Origin: Solirubrobacterales bacterium
GTDB taxonomy: Bacteria; Actinomycetota; Thermoleophilia; Solirubrobacterales; Solirubrobacteraceae
NCBI GenBank assembly: GCA_016215085.1
Contig: JACRMD010000201.1
Coordinates: forward strand, 1 to 8,074
DNA length: 8,074 bases
Direction of reading: 5' to 3'
Numbering within the stretch: position 1 is the stretch's first letter; the number at the start of each line of letters is the position of its first letter. The position numbers and the translations under genes are program-made. Positions 1 through 5,833 of this stretch are shown in pieces. The notes under the pieces were generated by a model, which was not told the origin of the DNA, did not search any database, and saw only the letters and a program-made list of their open reading frames with translations.

Positions 1-340
1 GCTCCTCGGCGGCGAGGAGCGCCTCCGCGCACGCGGCGCCGCGGCGCGCCTGGTCGAGGAAGGCCACCGGCGCGACGTCCAGCGCGCCGACGTGCGGGTG
101 GACGCCGCGCTCGGCGCGCAGGTCGATGCGGGCGATCGCCGCGCGGGCGCCGGCCGCCAGCGCCGCCGCCAGGACGCCCGGGCCGCCGGCCAGCGTGTGC
201 ACCGCGCGGTGGTGGTCGGGGTCGCTGTGGACGTCGAGCACCCGCGCGCCCGCGCGCGCGTACGCGGCGCCGATCGCCGCCACGACGGCGGGGGCGCGGC
301 CCTCGGAGACGTTCGGGACGGCCAGGAGCGGCGGTGCCAC
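1..340 (-). CDS. ftcD: Glutamate formimidoyltransferase, N-terminal part (cut by left window edge)
   Basis: Reading leftwards from a GTG at 340-338, 113 codons are open to the window edge. The translation starts VAPPLLAVPNVSEGR and continues with LDVHSDPDHHRAVHT (about residues 35-49) and RGVHPHVGALDVAPV (about 79-93). These match the N-terminal formiminotransferase subdomain: the VPNxSEGR opening, the DxDHxR-V-T segment and the HPxxGAxDVxP segment. The family transfers the formimino group of N-formimino-glutamate to tetrahydrofolate, the last step of one histidine-degradation route, in the cytosol. A TAG lies in frame eight codons upstream, so GTG 340 is the only good start; the Shine-Dalgarno is weak. 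The expected length is about 300 residues, so roughly two thirds lies outside, including any cyclodeaminase domain. The gene is divergent from the GGDEF/EAL gene. Family assignment is firm; its pathway role here is inferred, since no hut genes are visible. Confidence 0.82.
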   Translation of the reverse strand, partial: MAPPLLAVPNVSEGRAPAVVAAIGAAYARAGARVLDVHSDPDHHRAVHTLAGGPGVLAAALAAGARAAIARIDLRAERGVHPHVGALDVAPVAFLDQARRGAACAEALLAAEE

Positions 341-410
341 GGCGGACCAGCCTGCCAGGTCCTACGGCTGGGGGATCAAGAGCGCGCGCGCGGATGCCGA
401 CACATCCGGC
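341..410. promoter_or_regulatory. Short divergent intergenic region
   Basis: This 70-base gap separates two divergent starts, so both promoters must lie here or inside the opposing genes. I see no convincing -35/-10 pair, operator-like dyad or strong Shine-Dalgarno for the rightward gene. The purine-rich GGGGGATCAAGAG near 370-382 is too far (about 28 bases) from GTG 411 to act as its ribosome site. The promoter role follows only from gene orientation. Confidence 0.3.
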
Positions 411-2891
411 GTGGTACCCGCTGCGTCCCGCCGGCGCGTCGCCCTCCTCGTCATCGCCCTCGCGGCCGTGTTCGTCGCCGCGTGGGGCACGATCCGCGCG
501 GCGACCGGCGAGGCGCGCAGGCAGGGCAACCTCGCGCTGACCGCCGCCGACGTCGAGGGCGTCCTGCACGCCCAGCAGTCCGCCGCGGCCCAGGTCCTGG
601 CCGAGGGCACCAACGCGGCGGTCCGCGACGAGATGCGCGACCGCGGCAGGCGGATGGATCGCGGGCTGCGCGGGCTCACGGACGACCCGCGCGATCTCGC
701 CGCACTCGCGGCCTACGACCGGGCGCTCTGGCGGATCGTCGGTGCCGCGGCCGCCGGCGACCAGGTCGCGACGCGCGACCTCCGCCAGCGCGAGGTCAGC
801 CCGACCTTCGACGCGATCCACGAGCGGCTGGAGCGCCTGGAGACGATCCACGTCGCCGCCCGTGACGGCGCTCGCGCGCGCGCCGACCTGCTGCTCGACG
901 CCACCATGGTCGTCACGCTGGCGCTCGTCCTGCTCCTGCTGTGGCGCTTCGAGGCCGCGCGCCGCGGCCGCGACCAGGCCATGGCGCGCGAGCGGGTGCT
1001 GTCCCGCGACGTCGCCGAGAGCGAGGCGCTCGCCGAGCAGCTGCGCCACCGCGCCTTCCACGACGCGCTCACCGGCCTGCCCAACCGCGCGCTCTTCCCC
1101 GACCGCGTCGAACGGGCGCTGGCCCGCGAGGCCCGCTCGTCCGGCGGCGTCGCGGTCCTCTTCGTCGACCTCGACGACTTCAAGGCCGTCAACGACGCCC
1201 ACGGCCACGCCGGCGGCGACGAGCTGCTCGTCGCGGTGGCCGCCCGCCTCAACGGCTGCCTGCGCGGGTCCGACACGGCCGGGCGGCTGGGCGGCGACGA
1301 GTTCGGCGCGCTGCTGGACGGCGTCACCGGCGAGGCCGAGGCGGCCGACGTCGCCCGGCGGCTGCTGCGCGCGTTCGCCACGCCCGTGCTCGTGCGCGGC
1401 ACGCCGACGACCGTCACGCCGAGCATCGGCATCGCCCTGTCGGGCGGCGCCCACGACGACGCCGACGAGCTGCTGCGCGCCGCCGACCTCGCCATGTACG
1501 CGGCCAAGAGCCAGGGCAAGGCCTGCTCGGTGGTCTTCCGGCCCGAGCTCCACAGCGACCTCGACCGCCACGGCGGCCGCCACGACACCGGGCACGCCCT
1601 GCGCGCCACGCAGGAGCGCTCGGAGATCGCCGCGCTGCTGCGCCGCCGCGAGCCGCTGCAGGTCGTCTTCCAGCCGGTCGTCGACCTGCGCACGGGCGAC
1701 ATCGCCGGCTACGAGGCGCTGTCGCGGTTCCCCGCGCTCGGCCACCGGCCGCCCGAGGCCGTCTTCGCGCAGGCCCACCGCGCGGGCCTCGGCGCCGAGC
1801 TCGAGGCCGCCGCCGTCGCCGCCGCGCTGGCCGCGCCCGGCCGTCCGCGCCGCACCGCGCTCACGCTGAACGTCAGCCCCTCGGCGCTCTGCTCGGCGGC
1901 GGTGGACGCGGTGCTGCCGACCGACCTGTGCGGGATCGTGCTCGAGGTCACCGAGCACGAGCTCGCCCACGGCCGCGACGAGCTGCTCGGCGTGCTCGAG
2001 CTGCTGCGCGACCGCGGGGCGATGATCGCCATCGACGATGCCGGCGCCGGCTACGCAGGCCTGCGCCAGCTCATCGCGCTCGGCCCGGACGTCATCAAGC
2101 TCGACCGCAGCCTGGTCACCGGCCTGCACGAGGACGCCGCCAAGCGCGCGCTCGTCGACAGCCTCGTGCGCTTCGGCGCCCGCATCGGCGCCCAGGTCTG
2201 CGCCGAGGGCATCGAGGTCGAGCCCGAGCTGCGCACGCTGGCCGAGCTCGACGTCGCCTACGGCCAGGGCTACCTGCTGGCGCGTCCCGGCCGCGGCTGG
2301 CCGCCGGTCGAGGAGGCCGCGGCGATGGCGTGCACCGTGGCGCTGCAGCGCGCGCTGGACGGCAGCGAGCTCGGCGGGACCGGCCTGTCCGACGACCGCG
2401 CGATGGCGGCGATCAGCGAGCGGCTGGCGCGCATCGGCGGCCGCCGGGAGCTGCGCGAGGTGGTCCTGTCGATGGCGACGCTGCTGCACGCCGACGAGGT
2501 GTCCTTCAGCGTCCTCGACGGCCACGACCTGGTCGTCACCGTCGACCACCGCTTCGCCGGCGCCGGGGAGCGCTGGGACGCGCGCGAGTTCCCGGCCACG
2601 CAGCGCGTCCTCGCCCGGCAGGTCGCCGCCCAGGTGTTCGCCGGCCAGCGCGACGCCGACGAGGCGGAGCTCGCGTGCCTGCGCGAGCTGCACGGCGACC
2701 TGCGCAGCGTGCTGATGGCGCCGGTGGTCGCCGGCGGCGTGACCGTCGGGCTGCTGGAGGCGTTCTCGTTCGAGGCCCGCCCGTGGACCCGCACGGAGAT
2801 CACCCGGGCGCGCCTCTTCGGCCACCAGCTCGGCGGCGTGATGCCGCTCGTCGAGCCGGTGGTCCGGGAGGCGCTGGCGCTCGGCCGCTAG
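411..2891 (+). CDS. Membrane-bound GGDEF-EAL cyclic-di-GMP enzyme with C-terminal GAF domain
   Basis: This 826-residue protein probably makes and/or degrades cyclic di-GMP at the inner face of the membrane. Residues 10-26 and about 160-178 are hydrophobic helices enclosing a roughly 130-residue, helix-rich extracytoplasmic sensor of no family I recognise. The GGDEF domain (about 215-375) has an intact GGDEF at 294-298 and, five residues before it, the RGSD inhibitory I-site at 285-288. The EAL domain (about 415-640) has EAL at 435-437, N487, E512, D542-D543, K563, E599 and Q619, so all metal and catalytic positions I can place are present; loop 6 reads DDAGAGYA instead of the usual DDFGTGYS. 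Residues about 670-815 look like a GAF domain, at the unusual C-terminal end. The frame is open back beyond 126, but GTG 411 is preferred: it comes just before the first helix and avoids overlapping the leftward formimidoyltransferase gene. No clear Shine-Dalgarno supports it, so the start is the least certain part. Which activity dominates cannot be read from sequence. Confidence 0.9.
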   Translation: MVPAASRRRVALLVIALAAVFVAAWGTIRAATGEARRQGNLALTAADVEGVLHAQQSAAAQVLAEGTNAAVRDEMRDRGRRMDRGLRGLTDDPRDLAALAAYDRALWRIVGAAAAGDQVATRDLRQREVSPTFDAIHERLERLETIHVAARDGARARADLLLDATMVVTLALVLLLLWRFEAARRGRDQAMARERVLSRDVAESEALAEQLRHRAFHDALTGLPNRALFPDRVERALAREARSSGGVAVLFVDLDDFKAVNDAHGHAGGDELLVAVAARLNGCLRGSDTAGRLGGDEFGALLDGVTGEAEAADVARRLLRAFATPVLVRGTPTTVTPSIGIALSGGAHDDADELLRAADLAMYAAKSQGKACSVVFRPELHSDLDRHGGRHDTGHALRATQERSEIAALLRRREPLQVVFQPVVDLRTGDIAGYEALSRFPALGHRPPEAVFAQAHRAGLGAELEAAAVAAALAAPGRPRRTALTLNVSPSALCSAAVDAVLPTDLCGIVLEVTEHELAHGRDELLGVLELLRDRGAMIAIDDAGAGYAGLRQLIALGPDVIKLDRSLVTGLHEDAAKRALVDSLVRFGARIGAQVCAEGIEVEPELRTLAELDVAYGQGYLLARPGRGWPPVEEAAAMACTVALQRALDGSELGGTGLSDDRAMAAISERLARIGGRRELREVVLSMATLLHADEVSFSVLDGHDLVVTVDHRFAGAGERWDAREFPATQRVLARQVAAQVFAGQRDADEAELACLRELHGDLRSVLMAPVVAGGVTVGLLEAFSFEARPWTRTEITRARLFGHQLGGVMPLVEPVVREALALGR
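2888..2891. other. CTAG palindrome serving as stop codon for two convergent genes
   Basis: The plus-strand c-di-GMP gene ends with TAG at 2889-2891, and the minus-strand potC ends with TAG at 2890-2888. Both come from one CTAG palindrome, so the two coding regions overlap by four bases. There is no intergenic space and no obvious hairpin terminator at the junction. Each transcript must therefore end inside the opposing gene, giving antisense tails. Confidence 0.9.
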
Positions 2892-3754
2892 CCGCGCGCG
2901 GTCGCCTCGGCCAGCGCCATCGACCCGACCGGCTCGTCGCCCGTGCGGCGGACGTCGCGGCGCGCGCGCCGGCGCTGCCACACCACGTTGAGGGCCATCA
3001 GCAGCAGGACGATCGCCAGCAGCATGGTGGCGAGGACGTTGACCTGGGGCGGCACGCCCTGGCGGGCCGAGCCGAAGATGTAGAGGGGGAACGTCTGGGT
3101 CTGGCCGGCGTTGAACGTCGTGATGACGTAGTCGTCGATGGAGATCGCGGCGGCCAGCAGCGCGGCGGCAGCGATGCCCGGGGCGATCAGCGGCAGCGTC
3201 ACGCGCACGAAGGTCCCCCACTCCGTCGCGCCGAGGTCCATCGCCGCCTCCTCGATGTGGCGGTCCATGCCCTCCAGCCGCGCCTTCACGGTCACGACCA
3301 CGTAGGAGATCGTGAACATCACGTGGGCGATGACGATCGTGGCGTAACCGGTGCTGACGTTCATCGTCAGGAACAGGCCCAGCAGCGCGGCGCCGAGGAC
3401 GACCTCGGGCGTGGCCAGCGGGAGGAAGATGAAGAAGTCGGCCGCCGAGCGCCCGCGGAAGCCGTAGCGCACGAGCGCCAGCGCCATGAAGGTGCCCAGC
3501 GCCGTGGCGATCAGCGTCGAGACCAGCGCGATCGAGACCGAGTTCTGCAGCGCGGTCTGCAGGGCCGGGTCGGCGAACGGCTCCTTCCAGTGGTCGAGCG
3601 TGAAGCCCTGCCAGGTGAAGTTGAAGCGGCCCTTGTTGTCGTTGAACGAGAACAGGACGATGATGGCGACCGGGATGAACAGGTAGGCGATCGCGCCCAC
3701 ACCCCACAGGCCCAGCAGCCACGAGCGCAGCCGGTCGCGCTGCCGGCCCGTCAC
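2888..3754 (-). CDS. potC: ABC transporter permease, PotC type (spermidine/putrescine class)
   Basis: This is a 288-residue inner-membrane permease, one half of the channel of a polyamine-class importer. It has about six hydrophobic helices, the first at about 12-36, and a cytoplasmic EAA loop that couples to the ATPase: EEAAMDLGATEWG at 168-180 followed by RVTLPLIAPGI. The SIDDYV segment at 205-210 corresponds to the conserved S-x-D-D-[FY]-V of PotC proteins. Length is close to the usual 260-290. The start is the GTG at 3754-3752, which overlaps the TGA of potB in GTGA; the frame stays open upstream, but those codons read through potB in another frame. The C-terminal tail (about 260-288) is basic and then hydrophilic, and unremarkable. 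It is the last gene of the operon, and its stop is shared with the convergent c-di-GMP gene. Transported substrate is not determinable from the permease. Confidence 0.92.
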   Translation of the reverse strand: MTGRQRDRLRSWLLGLWGVGAIAYLFIPVAIIVLFSFNDNKGRFNFTWQGFTLDHWKEPFADPALQTALQNSVSIALVSTLIATALGTFMALALVRYGFRGRSAADFFIFLPLATPEVVLGAALLGLFLTMNVSTGYATIVIAHVMFTISYVVVTVKARLEGMDRHIEEAAMDLGATEWGTFVRVTLPLIAPGIAAAALLAAAISIDDYVITTFNAGQTQTFPLYIFGSARQGVPPQVNVLATMLLAIVLLLMALNVVWQRRRARRDVRRTGDEPVGSMALAEATARG

Positions 3755-4623
3755 AGCGCCGCCTCGGTCAGGTTCCGCGTGCCCAGGACGCGGGCGTAGA
3801 GGAAGATCCCGATGAGGATGAAGGTCATCAGGATGAACGACAGCGCCGCCGCCGTCGGGTAGTCCAGGATGTTGAGGAACTTGGACTGGATGACGTTGCC
3901 GATCATGTACTGGTTCGGCGTCCCCAGCAGCGCGGCGTTGACGAAGTCGCCCGTGGCCGGGATGAACGTCAGCAGCGAGCCGGCGAAGATCCCGGGCACC
4001 GCGAGCGGCAGCGTGACCTTGCGGAACGCGGTGGCGTGACTGGCGTACAGGTCGGTCGCCGCCTCGATCAGCCGCCGGTCGATCTTCTCCAGCGACACGT
4101 ACAGCGGCAGCGTCATGAAGGGCAGGAAGTTGTACGTGATGCCCGCGATGACCGCTCCGGTGGTCGCCAGCAGCCGCCCGTCCTCCGAGAGCAGGCCGAC
4201 GTCGCGCATGCGGTCGGCCAGCCAGCCGTCGTCGGTGAGGATCAGCTGCCAGGCCACCGTCCGTAGCACGTAGCTGACGAAGAACGGCAGCACGACCAGC
4301 AGCAGCATGAGGTTCTTGAAGCGGCCCGCCTTGTAGGCGATGAAGTACGCCAGCGGGAACCCGATGACCAGGCACAGGATCGTGGCCACCGCCGCGTACT
4401 CGATCGAGCGGATGAACTGGGTGTCGTACTGCTTGATCGCGTCGACGTAGGTCTGGAAGTGCCACGTGAACGTGTAGCCCAGCTCCGGGTCGCCCGTCTG
4501 CAGCGAGACGTTGGCCTGGTTGGCCAGCGGGATCAGGTAGAAGACGACGAGCCACAGCAGCCCCGGCCCGAGGAACAGGTAGGGCAGCAGCGCCCGCCGG
4601 CGCCGGAGGCTGAGCCGCAGCAC
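3751..4623 (-). CDS. potB: ABC transporter permease, PotB type (spermidine/putrescine class)
   Basis: This 290-residue protein is the partner permease of PotC. Hydrophobic helices can be seen at about 13-33, 76-97, 104-125, 152-176, 209-228 and 257-278, the six-helix layout of the family. The EAA coupling loop is EAATDLYASHATAF at 187-200, followed by RKVTLPLAVPGI. Tyr193 stands where the classical motif has glycine; I believe this is a subfamily trait in actinobacterial homologues rather than a defect, but that is from memory. ATGDFVNA at 223-230 matches the conserved stretch after the loop. Translation starts at GTG 4623-4621, seven bases after the potD stop, with AGGAG at 4632-4628 as ribosome site. 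The gene overlaps potC by four bases, so the two permeases are likely made in equal amounts. Confidence 0.93.
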   Translation of the reverse strand: MLRLSLRRRRALLPYLFLGPGLLWLVVFYLIPLANQANVSLQTGDPELGYTFTWHFQTYVDAIKQYDTQFIRSIEYAAVATILCLVIGFPLAYFIAYKAGRFKNLMLLLVVLPFFVSYVLRTVAWQLILTDDGWLADRMRDVGLLSEDGRLLATTGAVIAGITYNFLPFMTLPLYVSLEKIDRRLIEAATDLYASHATAFRKVTLPLAVPGIFAGSLLTFIPATGDFVNAALLGTPNQYMIGNVIQSKFLNILDYPTAAALSFILMTFILIGIFLYARVLGTRNLTEAAL

Positions 4624-4627
4624 GGCG

Positions 4628-4632
4628 CTCCT
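4628..4632 (-). promoter_or_regulatory. Shine-Dalgarno of potB overlapping the potD stop codon
   Basis: AGGAG lies four bases before the potB GTG, and its first three bases are the last two bases of the potD TAG stop plus the next base. Termination on potD places the ribosome on this site, which supports translational coupling and fixes the GTG at 4623 as the potB start. Confidence 0.75.
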
Positions 4633-5833
4633 AGGCCCCGGTCACCTGCGCCATGGCCTCCTGCATCCGGCGCTCGTCGGCCGGCGACAGCGCCGGGTAG
4701 GCGTGCAGGCGCTGGACGACGTCGTCGGGCGGGAAGATCAGCGGATTGTCGGCGATGTCCGGCGCGAACTCCTTGATGCCGTCCACCGGGCTGATGTAGT
4801 TGACGTACTCCGCGAGCTTGGCCGCGACCTTCGGCTCGTAGAGGTAGTTCATCATCGTCTCGGCCGCGTACGGGTGCGCCGCGCCCTTGGGGATCATCAT
4901 GTTGTCGGTGAAGAGCATCGCGCCCTCCTCCGGGTAGACGAAGTCGAGGTCCGGGTTGTCGGCCTGCAGCTGGACCAGGTCGCCGGAGTAGGCGACGCAC
5001 AGCCACAGGTTGCCCTTCGTCAGGTCCGTGGAGTAGTCGTTGCCCGTGAAGCGGCGGATCTGGCCCTTGTCGTTCTCCTCCTGGATCTTCTCGATCGCCT
5101 TGAGGATCTGGTCGATGTTGGCCTTCGACGCGTCGACCCCCTGGCTGAGCATGACCAGGCCGGCGGAGTCGTAGGGCTCCTGGAGCATCGACACGCGGCC
5201 CTTGAACTTCGGGTCGAACAGGTCGTTGATGCTCTTGATCTCGCGCCCGGTCTTCTTCTTGTTGTAGCCGATGCCCACGCCGCCGGACTGGTAGGGCAGC
5301 GTGTAGGACCGGTCCTTGTCGTAGTTGATCGACTGGAGGTTCTTGACCAGGTTCTTCGCGTTGGGGATGTTCTTCTTGTCCAGCGGCTCGGTGTAGCCGT
5401 TGCGGACCCAGCGCGCGGCCATGTAGTCGGTCAGCGTCACGATGTCGCGCCCGATCGGCTTGCCCTGCGTGAGCTGCTGGCGGACCTTGCCGAAGAACTC
5501 GAAGTTGTCGTTGATCTCCTCGACGTAGCGGACCTTGCCGCCGTACTCCTTGTCGAAGTCCTTGAGCAGCTTCTTGTCCATGTAGAGCGGCCAGTTGGCG
5601 AACACCCACGTGCCGATGGCCGTCTTGGGGTGGTTCGCCGTCGCCGGCTTGCTCGCGTTGGTCGACGCGTTCTTCTCCGCCTCGCCCTCCACGCCGCCGC
5701 AGGCGGCCAGCACGGCCGACAGGCCCGAGAGCGCGAGCGCACTGCCGCCGGCCCGGCCGAGGAAGCGGCGCCGGTCGAGCTTGCCCTCGAACAGCAGGCG
5801 CTCGAGCGCCCGCTCGGGGGACTGGTCAGGCAT
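4631..5833 (-). CDS. potD: Polyamine-class ABC transporter substrate-binding lipoprotein (PotD type)
   Basis: This 400-residue protein is the extracytoplasmic receptor of the importer. Its N-terminus carries a twin-arginine-like motif DRRRFLG at 20-26, a hydrophobic stretch, and a lipobox LAAC whose Cys45 would be lipidated, so it looks like a Tat-exported lipoprotein. A Ser/Thr/Asn/Lys-rich linker (about 48-70) leads into the periplasmic-binding fold. The PotD-family opening ANWPLYM at 79-85 supplies Trp81 and Tyr84 at the spacing of the ligand-stacking Trp and Tyr of E. coli PotD. SGGVGIGYNK at 183-192 and LFTDNMMIPKGA at 307-318 are also typical. The start is the ATG at 5833-5831, preceded seven bases away by AAAGGAG; the frame stays open upstream to 5962, but that part lies within potA. 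It overlaps the end of potA by eight bases. By eye, several E. coli PotD contact residues are not matched, so the ligand could be putrescine, spermidine or another amine. Confidence 0.93.
   Translation of the reverse strand: MPDQSPERALERLLFEGKLDRRRFLGRAGGSALALSGLSAVLAACGGVEGEAEKNASTNASKPATANHPKTAIGTWVFANWPLYMDKKLLKDFDKEYGGKVRYVEEINDNFEFFGKVRQQLTQGKPIGRDIVTLTDYMAARWVRNGYTEPLDKKNIPNAKNLVKNLQSINYDKDRSYTLPYQSGGVGIGYNKKKTGREIKSINDLFDPKFKGRVSMLQEPYDSAGLVMLSQGVDASKANIDQILKAIEKIQEENDKGQIRRFTGNDYSTDLTKGNLWLCVAYSGDLVQLQADNPDLDFVYPEEGAMLFTDNMMIPKGAAHPYAAETMMNYLYEPKVAAKLAEYVNYISPVDGIKEFAPDIADNPLIFPPDDVVQRLHAYPALSPADERRMQEAMAQVTGA

Noticed and set aside
1..20. Perfect inverted repeat GCTCCTCG-GCGG-CGAGGAGC, resembling a terminator stem
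   Set aside because: It lies inside the formimidoyltransferase coding region, has no U-run on either side, and is made of ordinary Glu/Ala/Leu codons. Chance is likely in such GC-rich DNA.
126..410. A longer N-terminus for the GGDEF-EAL protein, starting at ATG 126
   Set aside because: Residues 1-95 of that version are Ala/Arg/Pro/Ser-rich with no domain, and lie antisense over the well-conserved formimidoyltransferase N-terminus. GTG 411 just before the first membrane helix fits better.
941..3799. Very long plus-strand open frame (952 codons)
   Set aside because: It runs across the end of the GGDEF-EAL gene and antisense through potC, with an Arg/Ala/Gly-dominated translation and no motif. 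It is a by-product of high GC content.
2888..4555. A 555-codon frame extending potC upstream through potB
   Set aside because: The upstream half is antisense-quality Arg/Gly/His-rich sequence in a frame shifted from potB. PotC homology begins only at GTG 3754.
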